64,000 bases of DNA from Massilia solisilvae (GTDB lineage Bacteria; Pseudomonadota; Gammaproteobacteria; Burkholderiales; Burkholderiaceae_D). Positions 18,448 through 29,314 of the stretch are shown piece by piece (the first letter of the stretch is position 1; every line of letters begins with the position of its first letter). The position numbers and the translations under genes were made by a program. Where the stretch lies: positions 124,001 through 188,000 of the forward strand of contig NZ_JANUGV010000005.1 of NCBI RefSeq assembly GCF_024753215.1, given 5' to 3'. The notes beneath the pieces were generated by a model. That model searched no databases and had not been told where the DNA came from. It saw nothing but the letters and a program-made list of their open reading frames with translations.

Positions 18448-18912
18448 TTGAAAAAGACGATCTTTTGCGCGCTGGCGCTGGTGGGCACACTGGCACACGC
18501 TGCCGAGCCGCTGCGCGAGGTGGCGTGGCTGCAGGGCTGCTGGCAGGTCGATGGCGCCGAACCGGGCTCGGGCGAGCACTGGAGCGCACCGGCGGCCGGC
18601 GCGATGGTCGGTTCGGCGCGCCTGGTCAGGGGCGGCAAGATGACGAACATCGGACTGCTCCAGCTGCGCCATGTCGATGGCCAGCTCGAGTACGTGGCCC
18701 AGTCGCTGGGCGAGGCGGTGATGGCCTTCACGCGGGTTGCCGCGGCCCGCGGCGAGCTGGCGTTCGCGCGCGCGGCGCCGACGTTTCCCCAGCGCCTGGT
18801 GCTGCGCCAGAAGGACGCCATGCATTTCCATTCCAGGATGGAAGGCACGGTGAAGGGGGAGCGCAAGGTCCTCGAGTTCCCGATGACGCGGGTCAACTGC
18901 GAAGGCAACTGA
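18448..18912 (+). CDS. Secreted DUF6265-like protein
   Basis: 154 residues with a signal peptide MKKTIFCALALVGTLAHAAE, then a small beta-rich domain beginning REVAWLQGCWQVDGAEPGSGEHWSA and containing GAMVGSARLVRGGKM. The WLxGxW...E.W...GxMxGxxR pattern matches the DUF6265 group of lipocalin-like periplasmic proteins of unknown function. The start is TTG (18448-18450) with GAAGGGAA upstream; the nearby ATG at 18434 is in another frame and stops at once. The single mature Cys in LQGCWQ is a notable feature. Confidence 0.72.
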   Translation: MKKTIFCALALVGTLAHAAEPLREVAWLQGCWQVDGAEPGSGEHWSAPAAGAMVGSARLVRGGKMTNIGLLQLRHVDGQLEYVAQSLGEAVMAFTRVAAARGELAFARAAPTFPQRLVLRQKDAMHFHSRMEGTVKGERKVLEFPMTRVNCEGN

Positions 18913-18946
18913 GCGGCATGGCCGGCAGGCTGATACCGGGTCGTCG

Positions 18947-18974
18947 TTGTCTTCTGTGACCAAGCTGATAAGAT
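18947..18974 (+). promoter_or_regulatory. Possible phaA promoter
   Basis: TTGTCT (18947-18952) and TAAGAT (18969-18974) are separated by 16 bp, in the 247-bp gap before phaA. The leader would be about 180 nt. It is a consensus match only. Confidence 0.3.
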
Positions 18975-19159
18975 TGACTTGCCTCAAAGGCGAAAGGACG
19001 CCCGATCACTAACATGTATCTTTTTCCAACGCAGGCCGGCACCCGGCAGCCACGAGCTGCGGCTACGCCCGGCCTGCCTTGCTGCGTCGAATCCTGAACC
19101 GGCGGCGCTCTGCCGCCGCCTCGTCAACCTCCTGGCACGCCAGGACACTGGAGAATCAA

Positions 19160-20335
19160 ATGGAAGAAGTTGTCATCGTCGCCGCCGGCCGCACCGCTGT
19201 GGGCAAGTTCGGCGGTAGCCTCGCCAAGGTATCCGGCGCCGAGCTCGGCGCGCACGTCATCAAGCAGCTGCTGGCCAAATCCGGCTTCGCGCCGGACGCC
19301 GTGAGCGAAGTGCTCATGGGCCAGGTGCTGACCGCGGCGGCCGGACAGAACCCGGCACGCCAGGCCTCGATCAAGGCCGGCCTGCCCGACACCATCCCGG
19401 CCATGACCATCAACATGGTGTGCGGCAGCGGCCTGCGCGCCACCCACCTGGCGGCGCAGGCGATCAAGTGCGGCGACGCGCGCATCGTCATTGCCGGCGG
19501 CCAGGAAAGCATGAGCATGTCCCCGCACGCCATGCCCGGCTCGCGCGACGGCGTTCGCATGGGTGAGGCCAAGCTGGTGGACACCATGATCATCGACGGC
19601 CTGTGGGACGCGTTCAACCAGTACCACATGGGCGTGACCGCCGAGAACGTCGCGCGCAAGTACGACATCTCGCGCCAGGAGCAGGACGAATTCGCGCTGC
19701 AGTCGCAGCTGAAGGCCGAGGCCGCGCAAAAGGCCGGCAAGTTCAAGGACGAGATCATCCCCTTCGAGATCGTGACCAAGAAGGGCACGACCGTCATCGA
19801 CACCGACGAGTACCCGAAACACGGCACCACGATCGAGGCGCTGTCGAGCCTGCGCCCGGCCTTCAACAAGGAAGGCACGGTCACGGCCGGCAACGCATCC
19901 GGCATCAACGACGGCGCGGCGGCGGTCATCATGATGTCCGCCTCGCAGGCCAAGGAAATGGGCCTGACGCCGATGGCGCGCATCAAGGCCTACGCCTCGG
20001 CCGGCGTGGACCCGTCGATCATGGGCATGGGCCCGGTGTCGGCCACCCGCCTGTGCCTGCAAAAGGCCGGCTGGGGCGTGAACGACCTCGACCTCATGGA
20101 GATTAACGAGGCGTTTGCCGCGCAGGCCGTTGCGGTCAACAAGGAAATGGGTTGGGACACGTCGAAGATCAACGTGAATGGCGGCGCGATTGCGATCGGC
20201 CACCCGATCGGCGCTTCCGGCGCGCGCATCCTGGTGACCCTGCTGCATGAAATGATACGCCGTGACGCCAAGCGCGGCCTGGCCAGCCTGTGCATCGGCG
20301 GCGGCATGGGCGTGGCGCTGGCAGTGGAGCGCTAA
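19160..20335 (+). CDS. phaA: Acetyl-CoA C-acetyltransferase (beta-ketothiolase)
   Basis: A 391-residue thiolase that condenses two acetyl-CoA to acetoacetyl-CoA. The nucleophile is Cys88 ([14 protein letters not shown]), and the second catalytic set is His348 (GHPIGASG) and Cys378 ([10 protein letters not shown]). The length equals that of Cupriavidus PhaA. The ATG at 19160 with GGAGA upstream is chosen over an in-frame start at 19079, which would add non-homologous residues. phaB follows after 65 bp, so the pair feeds polyhydroxybutyrate synthesis. The polymerase gene phaC is not in this window. Confidence 0.93.
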   Translation: MEEVVIVAAGRTAVGKFGGSLAKVSGAELGAHVIKQLLAKSGFAPDAVSEVLMGQVLTAAAGQNPARQASIKAGLPDTIPAMTINMVCGSGLRATHLAAQAIKCGDARIVIAGGQESMSMSPHAMPGSRDGVRMGEAKLVDTMIIDGLWDAFNQYHMGVTAENVARKYDISRQEQDEFALQSQLKAEAAQKAGKFKDEIIPFEIVTKKGTTVIDTDEYPKHGTTIEALSSLRPAFNKEGTVTAGNASGINDGAAAVIMMSASQAKEMGLTPMARIKAYASAGVDPSIMGMGPVSATRLCLQKAGWGVNDLDLMEINEAFAAQAVAVNKEMGWDTSKINVNGGAIAIGHPIGASGARILVTLLHEMIRRDAKRGLASLCIGGGMGVALAVER

Positions 20336-20400
20336 GCGCGGGCGCAACCGCGCTGGCGGTCCGGGTTTTCGGAAGTACAGATAAAAACAGGAGAAGACAC

Positions 20401-21141
20401 ATGGCTAGAGTGGCATTGGTAACTGGGGGCATGGGCGGCCTGGGCGAGGCAATCTGCATCAAGATGGCCGCGCTGGGCTACAAGGTCGTGGCCACCTACT
20501 CGCCGGGCAACACCAAGCGCGACGCGTGGCTGGCCGCCATGCGCGAAAAAGGGCACGAGTTCCATGCCTACGAGTGCGACGTGGCCGACTACGATTCGGC
20601 GCAGGCCTGCGTGGCCAAGGTGGTGGCCGAGGTGGGGCCGGTGGATGTATTGGTCAACAACGCCGGCATCACGCGCGACATGACCTTCAAGAAAATGGAC
20701 AAGGTCAACTGGGACGCGGTCATCAAGACCAACCTCGATTCCGTGTTCAACATGACCAAGCCGGTGTGCGACGGCATGGTCGAGCGCGCCTGGGGGCGGA
20801 TCATCAACATCTCGTCGGTCAACGGCCAGAAGGGCGCCTTCGGCCAGACCAACTACTCCGCCGCCAAGGCCGGCATGCACGGCTTTACCAAGGCGCTGGC
20901 GCTGGAAGTGGCGCGCAAGGGCGTGACCGTCAACACGATCTCGCCGGGCTATATCGGCACCAAGATGGTGATGGACATCCCGAGCGAGGTCCTCGAGACC
21001 AAGATCATTCCGCAAATCCCCATGGGGCGCCTGGGCAAGCCGGAGGAAGTGGCCGGCCTGGTGGCCTACCTGGCGTCGGATGAGGCCGCTTTCGTCACGG
21101 GCGCCAACATCGCCATCAACGGCGGGCAGCACATGTACTAA
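20401..21141 (+). CDS. phaB: Acetoacetyl-CoA reductase
   Basis: A 246-residue short-chain dehydrogenase giving (R)-3-hydroxybutyryl-CoA with NADPH. The cofactor motif is TGGMGGLGEAI (8-18) and NNAGI is at 86-90. The catalytic set is Ser139 (ISSVNGQKGAFGQTNYS), Tyr152 and Lys156. The segment SSVNGQKGAFGQTNYSAAKA is characteristic of PhaB rather than FabG. AGGAG lies before the ATG. It is co-oriented with and close to phaA. Confidence 0.94.
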   Translation: MARVALVTGGMGGLGEAICIKMAALGYKVVATYSPGNTKRDAWLAAMREKGHEFHAYECDVADYDSAQACVAKVVAEVGPVDVLVNNAGITRDMTFKKMDKVNWDAVIKTNLDSVFNMTKPVCDGMVERAWGRIINISSVNGQKGAFGQTNYSAAKAGMHGFTKALALEVARKGVTVNTISPGYIGTKMVMDIPSEVLETKIIPQIPMGRLGKPEEVAGLVAYLASDEAAFVTGANIAINGGQHMY

Positions 21142-21209
21142 GCCGGCACGGCGGGGCGGCAGCAGCTGCCCCGCCTGCATCGGCCAGCGCGGCAATGTCG
21201 TATGGCATC

Positions 21210-21230
21210 ATGCTGTTTTTTCAACAGCAT
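21210..21230 (+). promoter_or_regulatory. Hairpin just before the fused exporter gene
   Basis: ATGCTGTT (21210-21217), loop TTTTC, AACAGCAT (21223-21230): a perfect 8-bp stem ending eight bases before the preferred ATG at 21238 and inside the longer alternative frame that starts at 21202. It could mask the ribosome site or mark the true 5' region. No good Shine-Dalgarno is visible for either start. Confidence 0.4.
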
Positions 21231-21237
21231 CATCGGC

Positions 21238-24200
21238 ATGACGCGCACCCCTCTCTTCATCCAGTCCCAGCAGACCGAGTGTTGCATTGCCGTGCTTGGC
21301 GCGATGCTCGGCTATTTCGGGCGTTCGGTCACGCTGGCCGAGCTGCGCGAAGTAACGGGCATCTCGCGCGACTGCCTGAGCGCGGCGGACATGGCGCGGG
21401 CCGCGCGCCACTACGGCCTGGCGGCGCGGGTGCTGCGCAAGGAGCCGGGCGAGCTGGCAGCGCTCGGGCTGCCGTTGATCGTGCACCTGGACTTCATCCA
21501 TTTCGCGGTGCTCGAAGAAATCAGCGCGACCGAGGTGCTGTTGAACGATCCGTCACACGGGCCAGAGCGGCTGCCGCGCGAAGTCTTCGACGAGCGTTTC
21601 ACCGGCATTGCGATCGCGCTCGCCCCCACCCCCCAGTTTGAACGCAACGCGCCGCCGCCCCGGCTGCTGGCCGCTTGTGCGGGGCGCCTGCCGCCACAAG
21701 CCCGTCGTCCGCTGGCCGCCGCCGCGCTGGTCGCGCTCCTCATGCCGTTGGTCCCGCTGGCACTGGCCTGGACCGCGTTCGCGGGTAGTGGCGCGCAGGT
21801 CGTTGCCGGCGCCGCGCTGGTGGCGGCCGCATTGCGCATGCTGCTCGCCTGGCTGCAAGCGGGGACACGCGAACGCGCCGAGCGCGCCATCCGCGAGGAC
21901 GGGGAGCGCCGGTTCGTGGAGAGCATGGCGCGCCAGCCGCAATCGTTTTTCGACTACCGGATTCCCTCGGCCCTGCAGGCGATCGCGGGCCTGCCGCAGG
22001 CGCTGGCCGGCGCCGTGTGCCGGCAGCTGCTGCCGGCCTGGGCCCGGCTTGCGGAAACGGTGATCTTGCTGGCCGGGCTGGCCTGGCTGGCGCCGGCGTT
22101 CGGGGCCGCCGTGTGCGCGGTGCTGGGCGCTGCCGCGGTGCTGGCGTGGGCGGCGGGCGGGCGCGGACGCTGGCGCTTGAACCGGCTGCTGGCGCCGGCA
22201 CCGGAAACCGCGTCGTACAGCGCCAACGGTATCGAGAGCACCAGGACCGGCGGCCAGGCCGAAGAAGCGCTGGCAGCGCGCGCCGGCGCGCTGGCGGCGG
22301 ACGTCGGCCAGCTCCAGTGGCTCGCGTCCTGGGCCTTGAGGATCCGGCTGGTGCAGCATGGATGCCTGCTGGTCCTGGTCGCGCTGCTGGCCCGCTACGC
22401 GGCCGGGGCGCCCGCCGGACAGGTGCTGGCGCTGCTGTTGCTGGCGGCGCCGCTGCCGCTGGCGCTTCCGTGGCTGGCGCGCTTGCCGGCCTGCCTGCAC
22501 AACCTGCGGGTCATCGCGCAGCTGCAAGACGACGCGCAAGCGCCGCCGGCGGGCCCACCACAGGCGGGAAGCGTGGCGCTTTCCCCGGCCCCGGCCCTGG
22601 TGGCGCGCCACCTCGTGTTCGGTTACGCGCGCAACCGCGCGCCGGTGCTGGACGATGTGTCGCTCGATGTCGCGCCCGGCGAGATCGTGGGCCTCACGGG
22701 CGCGTCCGGGGCCGGCAAATCGACCCTGGCGGCGCTGCTGTGCGGCCTGGCGCAGCCCTGGTCGGGCGAGCTGCGCTTCGGCGGCGTCGCGCCAGGCGCG
22801 CTCGACCCGGGCCAGCGGGCGGGCGCGATCGCTTGGGTCGACAAATTCCCGCCATTCTTTGCCGGCTCGGTACGCGCCAACCTGACGCTATGGCAGGACG
22901 GCGTCGGCGAGGCCACGCTGCGCCAGGCGCTCGACGACGCCTGCCTGGGCGAGCTGGTGGCATCGCGCCCCGGAGCGCTGGACAGCGGGGTGGCGCCGCG
23001 CGCGGCCAACTTCAGCGGAGGACAGCGCCAGCGCCTGGCGCTTGCGCGCGCGCTGGTGGGCGAGCCGCGCCTGCTGATCCTGGACGAGGCCACCGACGGC
23101 CTGGACAGCGCGCTCGAGGCGGCCCTGCTGTCGAACCTGCGGCGGCGCGGCTGCAGCGTAGTCCTGATCAGCCACCGGAGCGCCACGCTGGCCGCCTGCG
23201 ATCGCGTGCTGCGGCTGAAGAACGGCACGCTTGCGCAAGATGCCGCATCCGCGCCGTCGCGTTCCGCCAGCGCCGCCGGTTTTCATGACGCGCCGGACGA
23301 GGCGGACGAGCCGGCGCCGCCGCTGCCCGAGCCAGGCCAGTTGCGCGACTGCCTGCGCCAGCTGGCCGAGCGCTGCGGCCTGCCGTGGGACACCGTGGCA
23401 CAGCCGGCCGCGCCTGCCGCCACGCGCGCGCAGGCCGTGCTGGCGCTGGCGCGCGCGCAAGGATGGCGGTTGCGTCCTGTGCGCATGGTCGCGCGCAGCT
23501 GGTGGCGCGAGGACCCCGGACCGCTGCTGGTGTTCGAGCGCGCCAGCGGCCGGCCAGCATTGCTTGTCGCCGGGCCGGGCCGCGGCTACATCATGTTCGA
23601 CGCCACCGGTGCGCGCCGTCCCGTCACGGCCCCCGAGCACGCGTTCGACGACGATGCGTACGCGCCGATGCCGCGGGCAGACAAGGCGGTGCCGGCCAGC
23701 GTGGCCGCCTTGCTGGCGCGCGTCGGGTGGCACGGCCGCCAGGACTGGGGCGGCACGCTCGCCGCCTGCGTGCTCGATGCCGTGCTGGGCGTGGCGGCGC
23801 TGTGTTCCGCTGCGCTGCTGGCCTGGCCGGCCGCCGCCGCCGCGCTCGTCGCGTCCTTGCTGCTGCGATGGCAGGCCGGCGTGCGGCTGGCGCGGGTGCT
23901 GGGGCGCGATCACGCAGCGCTCGACGCCACCCTGCGCCAGACGCTACACAGCGTGCCGCCGGCGGCATTTGGCCGCTACACCGCGCTGCGCCTGACCAGT
24001 GGCGCCGACGCGGCGCCGGCCATGCTGCGCGCGCTGCAGGACGATCGCCGCGGCGTGCCCCCGGTGGCCGCAGCGGCCTGCTCGCTGCTGGCCACAGGCG
24101 CCGGCCTTGCGTGGCTGTGGCCGGCGCTGTGGCCCGCGTGGGCTGCGCTGGCGCTGGCGGCCATGCTGCCGCTGGCCTGGGCGGCGGGGCCGGCCCGGTT

Positions 24201-25545
24201 GCGTGTGCGACGGGCGCGTGTGCTGCGGCGCAGGGCCCAGTTCCTGCAGCATGTGCTGCACCACGTTGGCTCGCTGCGCGCGGCCGGCCGTGCCGATGCC
24301 GCCTTGCGGCGCTGGCTCGGCATGCCGTGGCGCCAGCCGGTTGGCCTGGCGCGACGCCTGCGCGCGGCCAGTGCGTGGCGCTCCGGCTATCCGCTTGCCG
24401 CCCTGGGCCTGCTGCTGGCCTGGGTACTGACGGCGCCGGCCGCAGCGCCTGCGGGCGCGCGCTGGCTTGCCACCGCCGCCCTGGCATTGTCGATGCTGGT
24501 CCATGCCGGCCGCCTGTGCCAGGCCGCCATGGCTTGGGCCACCGCGCTCGACGAACGGCGCGCGCTGCACCGGCTGCTGCGTGCGCCGCGCGAGCCGGCC
24601 CCGTCCGCGGACACTGCACAAGGGCCCGCGCGCGTGCAGGCCCACGCCCTGTGCTTCACCTACCCCGGCAGCCCGCGTCCGGCGCTTGACAGCGTGTCGA
24701 TCGAACTTGCTCCCGGACGTATCACGGCGCTGGCCGGCGCCTCGGGCAGCGGCAAGTCCACCCTGCTCAGGCTATTGCTCGGCTTCGAGACGGCCAGCCA
24801 CGGCCAGGTGCTGGTCGATGGCGTGGCGCCGGGCGTGGCCGGCATGGCCGCGCTGCGCGAATCCACCGGGCTGGTGATGCAGGATGAGGTTCTCAACGGT
24901 GCCGGCCCGCTGCGCTGGCAGCTCGCGGGAATGGGCACGTGGCCGCTGGGCGCGGTGTGGCAGGCGCTCGGGCAGGCCGTGCTGGCGCGCGACGTTCGGC
25001 GCATGCCGATGGGCGTGCTGACCATTGTTGACAGTGCCCGGCTGGCCACCGGGCAGCTGCAGCGCTTGCTGATTGCGCGCTGCCTGCTGCGCCGTCCGCG
25101 CCTGCTGGTTCTCGACGAAGCGACCAGCGCGCTGCCCGACGAGATGCAGGCCGAGCTGCTGGGCCGCATCCGCGCGCTTGGTGTGACCTGCCTGCTGGTC
25201 AGCCATCGCGACAGCGCTCTTGCTTGTGCCGACGAGGTGCTGGTGCTCGCGCATGGCAAGGTGGCCGCGCGTGGCGCACCCGGCAGCCCGCCGGTGCGCG
25301 CGGCGCTCGGCACGCTCGCCGGGCAGGAAGGGCAGGCTTGGTTCGAGCCGGCGCCCGAAGCGCCGGCTGTCGCGCCCGCGTCAGGCGTACCGGCCATGCG
25401 GCGCGGCCTGTTCCGCGACCAGGCCCTGCGCCGCTTCCAGGGGGAGGGCAGCAACACCAGTCCCCTGCTGTTGCTGCGCCGGGCGCGCTGGCCCGGCTGG
25501 CTCGCCGCCGCCTTGCTGGCAGCGCTGGCGGCGCGCCTGGCCTGA
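21238..25545 (+). CDS. Giant fused exporter: C39 peptidase-ABC1 plus ABC2-like half-transporter plus HlyD-like anchor
   Basis: A 1435-residue protein. The N-terminal C39 peptidase has Gln9, Cys15 (QQTECCIAV), His88 (DFIHFAVLEE) and Asp104 (LLNDPSHG), with the same spacings as the operon ABC1. Membrane segments follow, then NBD1: Walker A GASGAGKST near 485, signature FSGGQRQR near 591, Walker B LLILDEATDGLD. A second unit has the NHLM ABC2-type SWWREDPGPLLVFE near 753, membrane segments, Walker A GASGSGKST near 1167, a degenerate signature (LATGQLQR) and Walker B LLVLDEATSALP. The last 45 residues (LFRDQALRRFQGEGSNTSP then one hydrophobic helix) resemble the start of an HlyD/CvaA adaptor. It is convergent, with a four-base gap, to the RiPP operon. 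ATG 21238 is preferred; 21202 is possible. Confidence 0.85.
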   Translation: MTRTPLFIQSQQTECCIAVLGAMLGYFGRSVTLAELREVTGISRDCLSAADMARAARHYGLAARVLRKEPGELAALGLPLIVHLDFIHFAVLEEISATEVLLNDPSHGPERLPREVFDERFTGIAIALAPTPQFERNAPPPRLLAACAGRLPPQARRPLAAAALVALLMPLVPLALAWTAFAGSGAQVVAGAALVAAALRMLLAWLQAGTRERAERAIREDGERRFVESMARQPQSFFDYRIPSALQAIAGLPQALAGAVCRQLLPAWARLAETVILLAGLAWLAPAFGAAVCAVLGAAAVLAWAAGGRGRWRLNRLLAPAPETASYSANGIESTRTGGQAEEALAARAGALAADVGQLQWLASWALRIRLVQHGCLLVLVALLARYAAGAPAGQVLALLLLAAPLPLALPWLARLPACLHNLRVIAQLQDDAQAPPAGPPQAGSVALSPAPALVARHLVFGYARNRAPVLDDVSLDVAPGEIVGLTGASGAGKSTLAALLCGLAQPWSGELRFGGVAPGALDPGQRAGAIAWVDKFPPFFAGSVRANLTLWQDGVGEATLRQALDDACLGELVASRPGALDSGVAPRAANFSGGQRQRLALARALVGEPRLLILDEATDGLDSALEAALLSNLRRRGCSVVLISHRSATLAACDRVLRLKNGTLAQDAASAPSRSASAAGFHDAPDEADEPAPPLPEPGQLRDCLRQLAERCGLPWDTVAQPAAPAATRAQAVLALARAQGWRLRPVRMVARSWWREDPGPLLVFERASGRPALLVAGPGRGYIMFDATGARRPVTAPEHAFDDDAYAPMPRADKAVPASVAALLARVGWHGRQDWGGTLAACVLDAVLGVAALCSAALLAWPAAAAALVASLLLRWQAGVRLARVLGRDHAALDATLRQTLHSVPPAAFGRYTALRLTSGADAAPAMLRALQDDRRGVPPVAAAACSLLATGAGLAWLWPALWPAWAALALAAMLPLAWAAGPARLRVRRARVLRRRAQFLQHVLHHVGSLRAAGRADAALRRWLGMPWRQPVGLARRLRAASAWRSGYPLAALGLLLAWVLTAPAAAPAGARWLATAALALSMLVHAGRLCQAAMAWATALDERRALHRLLRAPREPAPSADTAQGPARVQAHALCFTYPGSPRPALDSVSIELAPGRITALAGASGSGKSTLLRLLLGFETASHGQVLVDGVAPGVAGMAALRESTGLVMQDEVLNGAGPLRWQLAGMGTWPLGAVWQALGQAVLARDVRRMPMGVLTIVDSARLATGQLQRLLIARCLLRRPRLLVLDEATSALPDEMQAELLGRIRALGVTCLLVSHRDSALACADEVLVLAHGKVAARGAPGSPPVRAALGTLAGQEGQAWFEPAPEAPAVAPASGVPAMRRGLFRDQALRRFQGEGSNTSPLLLLRRARWPGWLAAALLAALAARLA

Positions 25546-25549
25546 ACAA

Positions 25550-28750
<3,201 letters not shown>

Positions 28751-28753
28751 CGG

Positions 28754-29299
28754 TCAGGCCTCCGGCGCGTCGGCCAGGAGCCGCATCAGGCGGCTGAAGC
28801 GCTCGCCGGCGATCGCCACGTTGTCCAGCAAGCCTTCGTCCAGTTCGTCCTCCAGCAGTTCCTCCGATGCGAGGCTGGCCGCGCCGCCGTAACCCAGGCG
28901 CGCGATCGTGCTGCGCATGCGCTCGGCCAGGAACACCGAGATCGCCTTGAAGAACCGCATGCCCAGCGCAGGGTCGCTGGCAAAGCGCGCCTCCAGCTCG
29001 TCCTTGCGCAGTTCCAGCAGGCTCACCTCGTCGAGCGCGCGCACGGTGGCCGACGTGGGCGCGCTGTCCACGAACGACATCTCGCCCAGGATCTCGCCGC
29101 TGGACAGCGTGGCCACCACACCCAGGCCGCTGATGTCCACATCCATGTGGCCGTCCAGCAGCAGGTAGAGCCGGTCGAGCACCTGGCCCTGCTTGATCAG
29201 CACGTCGCCGGGCGCCAGCTTGCGCTTGCGCCCCAGCCTGGCCATCAGTTCAACGTCGGCGTCGGCCAGCAGGCCAAAAATGTACAGTGCCTTGCGCAT
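28754..29299 (-). CDS. Cyclic nucleotide-binding-domain protein
   Basis: 181 residues. Residues about 10-130 form a cNMP-binding beta-roll: LAPGDVLIKQGQVLDRLYLL, SGEILGEMSFVDSAPTSATV (phosphate-binding cassette, with Ala-Pro-Thr-Ser in place of the Arg-Ser/Thr-Ala seen in CRP) and ELRKDELEARF. There is no DNA-binding domain; the C-terminus is acidic and helical (SEELLEDELDEGLLDNVA). It lies between the ABC2 and FAAL genes with 15-bp and 3-bp gaps. A regulatory subunit for the exporter is one possibility, because NHLM ABC2 proteins also carry an N-terminal cNMP-like part. Real nucleotide binding is uncertain, since the canonical arginine is not evident. Confidence 0.82.
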   Translation of the reverse strand: MRKALYIFGLLADADVELMARLGRKRKLAPGDVLIKQGQVLDRLYLLLDGHMDVDISGLGVVATLSSGEILGEMSFVDSAPTSATVRALDEVSLLELRKDELEARFASDPALGMRFFKAISVFLAERMRSTIARLGYGGAASLASEELLEDELDEGLLDNVAIAGERFSRLMRLLADAPEA

Positions 29300-29314
29300 C
29301 GGGCTTCCTTTCCA

